Part shown: positions 55,566-64,000 of the stretch, piece after piece
How the letters are laid out: every line of letters starts with the position of its first letter
Numbering within the stretch: the stretch's first letter is position 1
Position numbers and translations under genes: made by a program
Assembly: GCA_024399655.1 (NCBI GenBank)
Contig: JAKSNP010000007.1
Location: 1-64,000 of the forward strand
DNA from: Paludibacteraceae bacterium
Lineage (GTDB): Bacteria > Bacteroidota > Bacteroidia > Bacteroidales > Paludibacteraceae
Reading direction: 5' to 3'
DNA length: 64,000 nucleotides
Notes under the pieces: generated by a model
Told to the model about the DNA's origin: nothing
The model's input: only the letters and a program-made list of their open reading frames with translations
The model's database searches: none

Positions 55566-56270
55566 TCAATCTCCATATTGACGAATAAGCAAATCCACCA
55601 CTTCAGGAACGCCTTGAGTGGCCGGCTTACGAACATGCTGCAACCTATCACGATATGGTCCGAACTCCGGTAATCCGGGATCGACAAAATAGATAGGCGC
55701 ATTCAAAGGTGCATAATGCAGCAGACTTGCTGCGGGATAGACATTGAGACTTGTACCGATAACAAGCAGGATATCAGCCTGTGAAGCGATATCACAAGCC
55801 TCTGAGAAGTAAGGAACACCTTCACCAAAGAAGACAATATATGGTCGTAACAAACTTCCATCAGGATGGCGATCACCATAGTGCTGTTCCCAACCATCAA
55901 GAGACACGGTTGCCGTTTCGTTAATATCGGAACGCAATTTTGTAATTTCACCATGCAGATGCGTTATGGCATGCGATCCGGCACGCTCATGCAAATCATC
56001 AATATTCTGCGTAATGATTCGGGTGTCTGGAAATGCCTGCTGCAAACGAGTAATAGCCAAATGAGCTTCGTTCGGTTTAGCATTGAGCGTATCTCGGCGA
56101 CGAGCATTATAGAAATCAACACACAATCTCGGATTACGCAACCATGCCTCATGAGTGCAAATATCTTCCACACGATATTTCTCCCAAAGGCCATCTGCAT
56201 CACGGAAGGTACCCAAACCACTCTCAGCACTGATGCCGGCACCTGTAAATACTACAATTCGTTTGTTCAT
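55566..56270 (-). CDS. cobB: Sir2-family NAD-dependent protein deacylase
   Basis: A 234-residue NAD-dependent deacylase. GAGISAESGLGTFRDADGLW, TQNIDDLHERAGS and HLHGEI (catalytic His) are conserved. The two CxxC zinc pairs normally between the HLHGE motif and LRPYIVFFGE are absent. The FYNARRR segment resembles the Tyr/Arg pocket of class III desuccinylases. It has its own promoter and is divergent from tsaB. Confidence 0.94.
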   Translation of the reverse strand: MNKRIVVFTGAGISAESGLGTFRDADGLWEKYRVEDICTHEAWLRNPRLCVDFYNARRRDTLNAKPNEAHLAITRLQQAFPDTRIITQNIDDLHERAGSHAITHLHGEITKLRSDINETATVSLDGWEQHYGDRHPDGSLLRPYIVFFGEGVPYFSEACDIASQADILLVIGTSLNVYPAASLLHYAPLNAPIYFVDPGLPEFGPYRDRLQHVRKPATQGVPEVVDLLIRQYGD

Positions 56271-56299
56271 ATCCTTGCCTATTTATTAATTACAAAACG

Positions 56300-56331
56300 C
56301 AAAAGTACAATATTTTTTGGATAAATCCAAA
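56300..56331 (-). promoter_or_regulatory. Sigma-ABfr promoter of the Sir2 gene
   Basis: TTTG (56328-56331), 20 bases, TACTTTTG (56300-56307) on the minus strand. Confidence 0.85.
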
Positions 56332-56377
56332 TTTTATGGAAAAAAGTTTGTTTTTTAGCAAGCAAGTATCAATTTAA

Positions 56378-56409
56378 TTTGCATATTTCAAAAAATAAAT
56401 GTATCTTTG
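56378..56409 (+). promoter_or_regulatory. Sigma-ABfr promoter of tsaB
   Basis: TTTG (56378-56381), 20 bases, TATCTTTG (56402-56409); the ATG is 25 bases downstream. Confidence 0.85.
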
Positions 56410-56434
56410 CAGGCTAAATTGCGAATTATAAGAC

Positions 56435-57142
56435 ATGACCTTATTATCCATAGAAACCTCCACACAAGTATGCTCGGCTGCATTGAGCATTGATGACAAG
56501 GTAATAGACCATCGTATAAACACAGAAGGCAGCAATCACGCTGCTCTATTGCCCGTATATATTGAGGACTTACTCCAGAAAGCAAGGGAGAAAGAACTAA
56601 AAATTGATGCGGTAGTATTAAGCGAAGGTCCCGGTAGTTATACCGGATTGCGTATCGGTACAAGCACAGCAAAAGGACTCTGCTATGGAATGGACATACC
56701 TTTATTAGTAGTTCCCACCTTGGAAATCATAGCTGCAGCTGCCTTTGATTTACTGCCTTCAAAACGCCCCTTGGCGTTATACCCAATGATAGATGCCCGC
56801 CGTATGGAAGTTTATACTTCACGAATGGTATTAAACGATACCTTGGAAGCGGCCCCCGTTGAAGCTCGCATAATAACAGAAGAGAGCAGTCTGGAAGAAG
56901 ATATGGAGGTATATTACTTCGGCGACGGCGCCGCCAAATGTCAAAAATATTTGGAACAGAATCGTGTACACCTGCTACGTGATATCATACCAGACGCTCG
57001 ATATATTTGCAAACTGATCAATATGAAACAAATCTCAGGGCAAAATATAAAGAAAATAGATGGAAAGGACCTTGCCTATTTCGAGCCATTTTATTTAAAA
57101 GAATTTGTAGCCGCTCCAAGCCACATCAAAGGTCTTAATTGA
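56435..57142 (+). CDS. tsaB: tRNA t6A biosynthesis protein TsaB
   Basis: A 235-residue ASKHA-fold scaffold for TsaD and TsaE in threonylcarbamoylation of tRNA. LLSIETSTQVCSAALS, GSNHAALLPVYIEDLL and VVLSEGPGSYTGLRIGTSTAKGL are conserved. The stop overlaps a TTG triplet of the following gene, for which I favour a later start. tsaC lies at 29.7 kb. Confidence 0.93.
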   Translation: MTLLSIETSTQVCSAALSIDDKVIDHRINTEGSNHAALLPVYIEDLLQKAREKELKIDAVVLSEGPGSYTGLRIGTSTAKGLCYGMDIPLLVVPTLEIIAAAAFDLLPSKRPLALYPMIDARRMEVYTSRMVLNDTLEAAPVEARIITEESSLEEDMEVYYFGDGAAKCQKYLEQNRVHLLRDIIPDARYICKLINMKQISGQNIKKIDGKDLAYFEPFYLKEFVAAPSHIKGLN

Positions 57143-57177
57143 TTAGTATCATCCAATCATTTCCTAACAAATACTGC

Positions 57178-59925
57178 GTGAAGAAAGTTCTGACATACAT
57201 ACTCGTACTGACGGCTGTAATTATACAGTCAGCCTGCTCCACGCAAAAAAACACGGCACTCTCACGGTCGTTTCATCAAACAAAGACATACTACAATATC
57301 TACTACAACGGACGGCTCAATTACGAAGAAGGATTAAAGGCCATCAATACTGCCAACCACGATGATTTTTCAGGTATACTTTGCATGTATCCCGTATCCA
57401 ATCACGATGCTGCGAAAGCGTCTGCATCAAAAATGGATGTTTCAATCGAAAAATGCCGTAAGTGTATAAAATTACATTCAATTAAGAAGAAACCGCAAAA
57501 GATCAATCCAAAACGGAAGAACGATCCTCAATACAAATTGTGGTTGCAAAGCAAAGAATTCAACAACAAGATGTATTTGGCATGGTTGATGCTCGGTCAA
57601 TCAGAATTTCATAAAGGAGACTTTCTTGGTGCTATAGGAACCTTCCACTACGTAGAAAAACTATATGAAAACGATAAAGATATCGTAGCACAATGCCAAC
57701 TATGGGTGGCCCGTTCATATGCAGAATTGGGTTGGTTATACGAAGCGGAAGAAGCGCTCAGCAAAGTGAACATTGACAACCTCAAACGCAAGAACCAACC
57801 TTTTTATTCAGCAGTAGCAGGTGATATCATGCTAAAACAGGCTCGCTATAAAGACGCACTTCCATTCGTTAAAATAGCACGGGAGAGTGAAAATCGCAAA
57901 GGTTACCGAGCACGATTCGAATATATATTGGGACAATTATATCAATATAATCATCAAAATGCTGCAGCCAAGGAAGCATACAAACGCGTGACCCATCTCA
58001 ATCCAGATCCCGATCTCAATTTTAACGCCAACCTGCATTACGCAGAGATGCTTGGAGATACTGTCAAAAGCGTGAAACAATTGCAAAAGTTAGCGAAATT
58101 AAAGAAAAACGAAGACAAGCAGGATCAAATATTCGGAATGATAGGCAATATATTTTTGGCGCGTGGAGATACCATTCAAGCGCTGAAATACTACCAAATG
58201 GCTATCGATCACAGCACACAACCCGGCCCAAATAAAGCGGCTGTACTTATATTGGCCGGAGATCTGCATTTTGGTCAAGAAAATTACAATCAAGCCGGAC
58301 CGATGTATAGCGAAGCCATTCAACTGATTACTGCCGAACACCCGGACTATAAACGCGTACGACACTTGGCAGAAGTGTTGGAAGAAGTGGTTAGCCATAC
58401 AGATGTTATTACCCTGCAAGACTCTCTACAATATTTAAGCACCTTGAGCGAAGACGAACAATTAGTCATTATCAATCAAATCATAGACAGTTTAAAAGCT
58501 CAAGAGTTAGCCGACTCTCTACAAGCGATAGCAGATGCTCGTAAAGCAAGTTTGAGCACGAGTAAACCTACCGTAAATACTCTAAACATGATTGGGGGAA
58601 ATAAAGGTGATAACAGCTGGTATTTCTACAACTCCCAACTGGTACAGAACGGTAGACAACAATTCAACAAAATCTGGGGTAAACGAAATCTGGAAGACGA
58701 TTGGCGCCGACTGAGCAAAAGTTTGTCATCTTCATCTCCAATGATGCCAAATAGCGATGATGAATCTGATGATTTGATACCCACTGAGCTAAATACAGAT
58801 TCAACGACGACTGATGATTCTTTACAAACTGCGCTGCCCGTAAGTGATTCAAACGACCCTCACGATCCTGCCTATTATCTGCAACAAATACCTAAAAATG
58901 AAGACGATATCAGAATTTCCAACGAACTAATTGCCGAAGCACTTTTCCATCTGGTAAGCATATATCGCGACAAATTAGGAAATCAAGCACTTTCTGATTC
59001 CGCTTTTGCAGAATATTGTCGTCGATTCCCCAACAGTGAACAACTCTGCGATTTATATTACGCCCAATATCTTAACGCCCTGCGCACACATAATGACAGC
59101 GTAGCCTCTTTATATGGAGCGGAAATAGTGCGCATCTTCCCAAATTCAGAACAAGCACGCATAGTAAGCGACCCTGATTATTTCAATCGGCTCAAACATA
59201 CGGCCGAGATGCAGGATTCGGTGTATGAAGCGACTTATTTAGCCTACCGAAATGCGGATTTCCAAATGGTAAAGGCCAATAAGCAACTTGCAGAAGACAG
59301 TTTGTCGCTATCGCCGCTGATGCCTCGTTTTCTATTCCTAAATGCAATTGCTGTAGCAAAGACAGAAGGGCAAGATGCCTTTGTCAATTCACTCAGGGAT
59401 ATGGTAAACCGTTATCCCACCAATGAGTTGGGGGCAATGGCAAAAAACATGCTTGCTATGATGAATGTTGGTGCCGAAAGCAAACAAGACAACTCAGCGC
59501 CATCCACATTAGCGGAAACACGGGGAACTGTGGAACAACCGCAGGACACTATTCCTGCTGATATAGCCTTCTCTAAAGAACGCAATGAATCATCTTATGT
59601 ATTGCTAATAATTCCTACTGACGAACAAAATCTGAACCGTTTGCTCTATGAAGTGGCTCTATATAATTTTACTCAATTCCTTATCAAAGACTTCGATTTG
59701 ATGCAATTACCATATCTCACTCCAGAACAATGCGCTCTGCAAGTAGCAGGATTGGAATCTTTGGATGAAGCCGAATGGTATATATCATTGCTGAGAGCAG
59801 ACAACGACATCAACGCCACTTGTTCTGAATTGGGTGTAACACTCTTACCCATTACAGATACCAATTTCAAGATGTTAGGAAATCCGTTCAGCCCGAACGA
59901 TTATCAGCATTTTATCAAACAATAA
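57178..59925 (+). CDS. porW: T9SS periplasmic lipoprotein PorW/SprE
   Basis: A 915-residue lipoprotein. A GTG start at 57178 gives VKKVLTYILVLTAVIIQSAC, a lipoprotein signal with lipobox QSAC; an in-frame TTG at 57139 overlapping the tsaB stop is less likely. After the Cys, TKTYYNIYYNGRLNYEEGLKAI and many TPR-like helical units (FLGAIGTFHYVEKLYEN, QALKYYQMAIDHS) match SprE/PorW, which links the T9SS motor to the outer-membrane translocon. A low-complexity Asp/Ser stretch occurs near residues 520-560. Between tsaB and priA. Confidence 0.85.
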   Translation: MKKVLTYILVLTAVIIQSACSTQKNTALSRSFHQTKTYYNIYYNGRLNYEEGLKAINTANHDDFSGILCMYPVSNHDAAKASASKMDVSIEKCRKCIKLHSIKKKPQKINPKRKNDPQYKLWLQSKEFNNKMYLAWLMLGQSEFHKGDFLGAIGTFHYVEKLYENDKDIVAQCQLWVARSYAELGWLYEAEEALSKVNIDNLKRKNQPFYSAVAGDIMLKQARYKDALPFVKIARESENRKGYRARFEYILGQLYQYNHQNAAAKEAYKRVTHLNPDPDLNFNANLHYAEMLGDTVKSVKQLQKLAKLKKNEDKQDQIFGMIGNIFLARGDTIQALKYYQMAIDHSTQPGPNKAAVLILAGDLHFGQENYNQAGPMYSEAIQLITAEHPDYKRVRHLAEVLEEVVSHTDVITLQDSLQYLSTLSEDEQLVIINQIIDSLKAQELADSLQAIADARKASLSTSKPTVNTLNMIGGNKGDNSWYFYNSQLVQNGRQQFNKIWGKRNLEDDWRRLSKSLSSSSPMMPNSDDESDDLIPTELNTDSTTTDDSLQTALPVSDSNDPHDPAYYLQQIPKNEDDIRISNELIAEALFHLVSIYRDKLGNQALSDSAFAEYCRRFPNSEQLCDLYYAQYLNALRTHNDSVASLYGAEIVRIFPNSEQARIVSDPDYFNRLKHTAEMQDSVYEATYLAYRNADFQMVKANKQLAEDSLSLSPLMPRFLFLNAIAVAKTEGQDAFVNSLRDMVNRYPTNELGAMAKNMLAMMNVGAESKQDNSAPSTLAETRGTVEQPQDTIPADIAFSKERNESSYVLLIIPTDEQNLNRLLYEVALYNFTQFLIKDFDLMQLPYLTPEQCALQVAGLESLDEAEWYISLLRADNDINATCSELGVTLLPITDTNFKMLGNPFSPNDYQHFIKQ

Positions 59926-59934
59926 TCATTAGCC

Positions 59935-61980
59935 GTGAGCAAATGGGTAGAAATCATATTGCCTCTGGCTATCAGGAACGCCTACACTTATCGTGTTCCC
60001 GATACATTGTCATGTCCCCAACCCGGAATGAGGGTTGTAGTTCCTTTGGCAGCCAAAGAAATGGTTGGCATAGTGAATCTCGTTCAAGATGAAGCGCCTG
60101 ATATTGAACCCGAAAAGATCAGAGATATAATAACGGTATTGGATTCGGAACCCTCGGTTACGCAAAAACAATTAGATTTATGGCGATGGATAGCAAATTA
60201 TTACATGTGCAACCTCGGACAAGTGATGGAAGCTGCCATTCCACGAAAATTACAAGATAGACAATACTCGCTTGATCCTTCCATCCGAAGACGAATCAAA
60301 CTACCCCAATACGAAGGTGAGACATCCCCCCTAAAGACTTTGTCTTTTGCTCAGCAGCGCGCAACAGATGAGGTAAAAACAGCCTTTCTGGAGCATCCGA
60401 TAGTCATACTGCAAGGAGTGACCTCCTCCGGCAAAACCGAAGTATATATGCATCTTATCCACGAGCAGTTGGAACAAGGGAAGCAAGTATTATATCTGGT
60501 GCCGGAAATAGCCTTGACAACCCAATTAACAGAACGGCTAAAACAGGTTTTCGGCAATAAACTATATGTATATCATTCTCGTGTAAGTGACGGACAACGA
60601 GCCGAACTCTATCGCCAAGTCCTGCAATTCACATGGGCGAAAGAAAAGGGTACTTCCGAACCTAAGGGACAATTGATAGTAGGAGCGCGTTCCGCCGTTT
60701 TTCTCCCATTGGTCAACCCCGGATTGATTATATTGGACGAAGAGCATGAGCCGAGTTACAAGCAACAAGATCCTGCTCCCAGATACCATGCTCGCTCCGT
60801 AGCCGTTATGCTCGGCAAACAATTCGGATGTAAAGTCCTTTTAGGGACAGCCACTCCATCTGTAGATACTCTCTATAACGCAAAGAACGGAAAATACGGT
60901 CATGTACAACTGACAGAAAGATATGCCGGTATTCAATTACCTATAATTACGTTGATTGATTTGGAGCGCCAATATCATCGGCGTGAGATGTACGGACATT
61001 TCTCTGATCCATTAGTTGCTCGAATACGAGAAGAATTAAGCAAAGGGAAACAGGTTATCCTATTTCAAAACCGCAGAGGATATGCCCCATATATCAGTTG
61101 CACCCAATGTGGACAAGTTCCCACATGTTCGGATTGCGATGTAGCGATGACCGTCCACTTATCAGCACGGCTTCTCACTTGCCATTATTGCGGACAAACG
61201 CAACCTTTTCTTTCCCGTTGCCCTAAATGCGGAGGTGAAATGCGTATACACGGATTCGGAACAGAAAGGTTGGAAGACGAAGTACGACAATATTTTCCTG
61301 AGGCACGTATCGCCCGTATGGACCTGGATACCACCCGCCACAAAGACGATTATCAAACTATCATAGATGATTTTGCCGCACACAAAGTTGATATACTGAT
61401 CGGTACACAATTAGTAAGCAAGGGCCTTCATTTTGACGATGTAAGTCTAGTAGCAGTATTGAATGCTGACCATCTGCTCAATCAACCTTCATTCCGGAGT
61501 TACGAACGCGCCTTTCAAATGTTGGAGCAGGTTAGCGGAAGAGCAGGGCGACATGGAAGCAGAGGAGAAGTGATGATACAAACTTTTGATCCGGAACATC
61601 CTCTATATGCTTTACTTCAAGAACATCAAACCGATACATTCCTGAACGAGCAACTGAAAGAACGAGAATCCTTTCATCTTCCTCCTTATAGCAGGATGAT
61701 AATTTTGACACTAAAACACAATCGAGAAGAACGCTTATTAAGTGCAAGCGAATACATGCATCAACGATTGGTATATATTTTCGGGACACGTTGCTCAAAT
61801 GTAATTTTACCGTCAATCACACGAATACAATCACAATATATACGACAAATTAACTTACGATTCGCTTTAGGAGAGAACATCTCGAAAGCCAAAGAAATGC
61901 TACAAACCGAAATTGACGCTTTCAGTTCACAACCTGAAGGTAAAGGAGTAAATGTAATAGCAGATATAGATCCTTTGTAG
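59935..61980 (+). CDS. priA: Primosomal replication restart helicase PriA
   Basis: A 681-residue helicase, somewhat short for the family. GTG start with VEIILPLAIRNAYTYRVP as the 3'-DNA-binding domain; helicase motifs QGVTSSGKTEVYMHL (Walker A), LIILDEEHEPSYKQQ (Walker B), GTATPSVDT and QMLEQVSGRAGR; four Cys pairs (CTQCG, CSDCD, CHYCG, CPKCGG) bind zinc. It starts 9 bases after porW. Confidence 0.96.
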   Translation: MSKWVEIILPLAIRNAYTYRVPDTLSCPQPGMRVVVPLAAKEMVGIVNLVQDEAPDIEPEKIRDIITVLDSEPSVTQKQLDLWRWIANYYMCNLGQVMEAAIPRKLQDRQYSLDPSIRRRIKLPQYEGETSPLKTLSFAQQRATDEVKTAFLEHPIVILQGVTSSGKTEVYMHLIHEQLEQGKQVLYLVPEIALTTQLTERLKQVFGNKLYVYHSRVSDGQRAELYRQVLQFTWAKEKGTSEPKGQLIVGARSAVFLPLVNPGLIILDEEHEPSYKQQDPAPRYHARSVAVMLGKQFGCKVLLGTATPSVDTLYNAKNGKYGHVQLTERYAGIQLPIITLIDLERQYHRREMYGHFSDPLVARIREELSKGKQVILFQNRRGYAPYISCTQCGQVPTCSDCDVAMTVHLSARLLTCHYCGQTQPFLSRCPKCGGEMRIHGFGTERLEDEVRQYFPEARIARMDLDTTRHKDDYQTIIDDFAAHKVDILIGTQLVSKGLHFDDVSLVAVLNADHLLNQPSFRSYERAFQMLEQVSGRAGRHGSRGEVMIQTFDPEHPLYALLQEHQTDTFLNEQLKERESFHLPPYSRMIILTLKHNREERLLSASEYMHQRLVYIFGTRCSNVILPSITRIQSQYIRQINLRFALGENISKAKEMLQTEIDAFSSQPEGKGVNVIADIDPL

Positions 61981-62078
61981 GCATTTACTATAGCATAGCC
62001 GAGAAAATCAAGCCCATGAGAGATATTTTCTATATTGTATAAAATACAGTTCTAATAAATATAGCAACAGAAAATCAA

Positions 62079-62110
62079 GCGGTTCTTCCTTTAAGGTAGA
62101 ACCGCATTTT
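62079..62110 (+). terminator. Terminator after priA
   Basis: GCGGTTCT pairs with AGAACCGC (62079-62086, 62098-62105), followed by ATTTTATT. The remainder to 62232 is AT-rich with TATA runs; no gene seen. Confidence 0.8.
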
Positions 62111-62232
62111 ATTCACATAAGACAGGAAATACGAATGTACACCTTATATATATTATTCCTTATATATTATATAGAATGGGATAAGATATATTATATATAT
62201 ATATATACATGTAGTTGTAGTTGAGACAAGTT

Positions 62233-62856
62233 TCAAATATTAGATGAATGATTTGCTTCTGCAGCCGATTGAGCTTCGCGAGCAAGAGCTTTAGCATAAC
62301 AAGCACGACAAAGCGGTTCGTAACTATCTGTTTCACCTAAAAGTACACGTTTCTCGGAAGCCACAAGACGATGGCTTACATACGCCAAATCTCCACAATG
62401 GACACAGATAGCATGTGTTTTGTAGACATCATCCGCAACAGCCATCAAAGCCGGCATAGGACCGAAAGGCACACCCTTGTAATCCATATCCAAACCTGCA
62501 ACGATCACACGAATACCACGCGAAGCCAATTCGAGGCAGACATCCACAATACCCGCATCGAAGAATTGGGCTTCATCAATTCCAACGACATCGATATCTG
62601 CTGTAAGCAACAAAATATTACCTGACGAATCAACAGGAGTGGACTGTATCGTATTATGATCGTGGCTGACCACATCCTCCACGCTATATCTGACATCTAT
62701 TGACGGTTTGAATATTTCGACTTTCTGTTTGGCGAATTGAGCCCTTTTCATGCGCCGAATCAATTCCTCCGTTTTGCCGGAGAACATCGAACCACAAACC
62801 ACTTCAATACTTCCTCTACGGCTAACAGGGCCTTGTGTATCTCTTTCTGAAAACAT
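62233..62856 (-). CDS. tdk: Thymidine kinase
   Basis: A 207-residue salvage kinase for thymidine and deoxyuridine. The P-loop is [21 protein letters not shown] is the Walker B-like part, and a zinc site is in CVHCGDLA and CRACY near the C terminus. Its start lies 3 bases after the recJ stop on the minus strand, so the two are cotranscribed. Confidence 0.96.
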   Translation of the reverse strand: MFSERDTQGPVSRRGSIEVVCGSMFSGKTEELIRRMKRAQFAKQKVEIFKPSIDVRYSVEDVVSHDHNTIQSTPVDSSGNILLLTADIDVVGIDEAQFFDAGIVDVCLELASRGIRVIVAGLDMDYKGVPFGPMPALMAVADDVYKTHAICVHCGDLAYVSHRLVASEKRVLLGETDSYEPLCRACYAKALAREAQSAAEANHSSNI

Positions 62857-62859
62857 AAT

Positions 62860-64000
62860 CTAATCCGTTTTAATATCTTGAACCATCATTTGAATGCTGG
62901 TATTGCCGTTGAATGTATTCTCATCCAATTCGTAGCATACATCCATCGGGAGTCCGTTCTGCAAATGCAAGGCAAAATCTCCTTTACCAAAAGCGATACC
63001 TTGAATTGCAGCCGTCAAATCGGTAACATCCAATTTAAGGTGTTCTCCCATTTTCCCGACCCTTTTAGAATATCTATTATTAATGACATGACGCGTCACA
63101 AAGACGGGGCGTGGATTACCCGGCCCGAAAGGCTCCAGATGTTTAAGGATATTGAAGAATTGTACGGAAATATCAGAGAAAGCGATTTCCGACTCCACTT
63201 CAATGGTAGGATGAAGCTGATCCTCTCGAATATGAGTAGCGACAAATTCCTCGAAACGGCGTTTGAATTCGGACAAGTCTTTTTCACGCATACTGAGACC
63301 AGCCGCGAATTGATGTCCGCCGAAATTAGTGAGCAAATCATGACACGAATCAATTGCCGTATAAATATCAAAACCACCAACCGAACGCGCAGAACCGGAA
63401 ACAAGTCCATCCTCACTACGAGTCAACACGATAGTAGGACGGAAATAAGTTTCAGTCAAACGACTGGCCGCAATTCCGACTACTCCTTTATGCCAATCCG
63501 GAGAATATACCACGGTAGTGAATTTGCGTTCGTTATCAGGATCCTGACTCAATAAAGCCAAGGCTTCATCGGTAGTTTTTGTATCATAGTCCTTTCGTTC
63601 CGTATTATAGGTATTGATATCCTGTGCTTTAGCGTCCGCTTCTTCCTCATCATCGGTAATAAGCAATCTGACCGCTTCGGCTCCCGATTTCATACGTCCG
63701 CTGGCATTGATACGTGGCCCTATACGGAATACAAGATCAGTAATCGTTACTTTTTTGCCGTCTTCTATACCAGCCACTTTCATAATACTGCGTAAACCAA
63801 CCAAAGGCGCTTGATTGATTTGCTTCAGTCCGTAATAAGCCAATACACGGTTTTCACCCGTAACTGGCACAATATCGGAAGCTATGGACATAGCCAACAA
63901 AGGAAGCAGATTCATCAGCGGTTCCAAACCGAGTCCTTTGCTCATAGCATAAGCCTGCATCAATTTGAAACCGACGCCACACCCACTCAATTCCTTGTAG
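62860..64000 (-). CDS. recJ: Single-strand DNA exonuclease RecJ, C-terminal part
   Basis: Partial: the 5' part continues beyond the window end at 64000. About 380 residues are present, beginning in the frame YKELSGCGVGFKLMQA, the DHH-domain end of RecJ. The DHHA1 domain follows (RIGPRINASGRMKSGAEAVRLL, VVYSPDWHKGVVGIAASRLTE, GSARSVGGFDIY, GGHQFAAGLSM), then the OB-type C terminus (ILKHLEPFGPGNPRPVF). RecJ degrades single-stranded DNA 5' to 3' in recombination and repair. Confidence 0.95.
   Translation of the reverse strand, partial: YKELSGCGVGFKLMQAYAMSKGLGLEPLMNLLPLLAMSIASDIVPVTGENRVLAYYGLKQINQAPLVGLRSIMKVAGIEDGKKVTITDLVFRIGPRINASGRMKSGAEAVRLLITDDEEEADAKAQDINTYNTERKDYDTKTTDEALALLSQDPDNERKFTTVVYSPDWHKGVVGIAASRLTETYFRPTIVLTRSEDGLVSGSARSVGGFDIYTAIDSCHDLLTNFGGHQFAAGLSMREKDLSEFKRRFEEFVATHIREDQLHPTIEVESEIAFSDISVQFFNILKHLEPFGPGNPRPVFVTRHVINNRYSKRVGKMGEHLKLDVTDLTAAIQGIAFGKGDFALHLQNGLPMDVCYELDENTFNGNTSIQMMVQDIKTD

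Noticed and set aside
55433..55702. Minus-strand open frame of 89 codons overlapping the end of the Sir2 gene
   Set aside because: It overlaps both convergent genes and shows no motif or start signal.

Overview
The window is a chromosomal segment of a member of the Bacteroidota, most likely order Bacteroidales. The signs are: (i) at least fourteen promoters of the Bacteroidetes sigma-ABfr type (TTG or TTTG, 19-21 bases, TAnnTTTG); (ii) almost no Shine-Dalgarno sites; (iii) families typical of this group, namely DUF6242, DUF4476, DUF4465, DUF5686-like proteins and the type IX secretion (T9SS) proteins PorX and PorW/SprE. Family-level placement cannot be made from the sequence alone. I found no tRNA, rRNA, insertion sequence, prophage, CRISPR array or defence island; this is core chromosome with lineage-specific secreted proteins and unusual intergenic repeats.

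Layout. 1-0.9 kb: a repeat-rich leader and a small secreted protein. 0.9-4.6 kb (minus): an NtrC-like regulator without a DNA-binding domain, recF and a glycoside-hydrolase-like protein. 4.7-8.2 kb: two secreted proteins. 8.3-11.1 kb: polysaccharide export genes, including a Wzz-like protein fused to a lipoprotein-like domain. 11.1-15.6 kb: topB, an ABC ATPase, ruvB, yjjG. 15.7-21.0 kb: grpE, dnaJ and two unrecognised outer-membrane proteins. 21.2-28.2 kb: LTA-synthase-like sulfatase, rhomboid protease (minus), HU, adk, obg, ClC channel. 28.3-30.2 kb (minus): tsaC, a sugar-phosphate transferase and xseB. 30.6-39.6 kb: pckA, a DUF6242 lipoprotein, 5-FTHF cyclo-ligase, the ddl operon, rpe-xseA and a DUF4476 protein. 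39.6-40.3 kb: a gene-free stretch with a perfect 26-bp inverted repeat, direct repeats and an orphan promoter. 40.3-46.2 kb (minus): PASTA protein, rluD, porX, EEP phosphatase/nuclease, YqaE, a 20-residue-repeat protein and an HhH protein. 46.3-49.8 kb: a Cys/Glu/Ala lipoprotein, then a cobalamin-riboswitch operon (btuB plus DUF4465). 50.2-55.5 kb: rpmH, rbfA, a LolE-like permease, xerD, a DUF5686-like protein. 55.6-64 kb: Sir2, tsaB, porW, priA, tdk and the C-terminal part of recJ.

How it fits together. PorX and PorW imply a T9SS, and four secreted proteins here end in T9SS-like or related tails, so cargo and regulator or machine genes share the window. The B12 operon couples an outer-membrane transporter to a DUF4465 protein carrying such a tail. 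Envelope polysaccharide (export, chain length, initiating transferase, LTA-synthase-like enzyme, ddl), genome maintenance (recF, ruvB, topB, xseA/B, xerD, priA, recJ) and tRNA modification (tsaB, tsaC) genes are interleaved. The most unusual items are the Wzz-lipoprotein fusion, the 40.1-kb inverted repeat, the two-tier CGGGAA palindrome at 21.15 kb, the 20-residue repeat protein, and the family of short intergenic tandem repeats.
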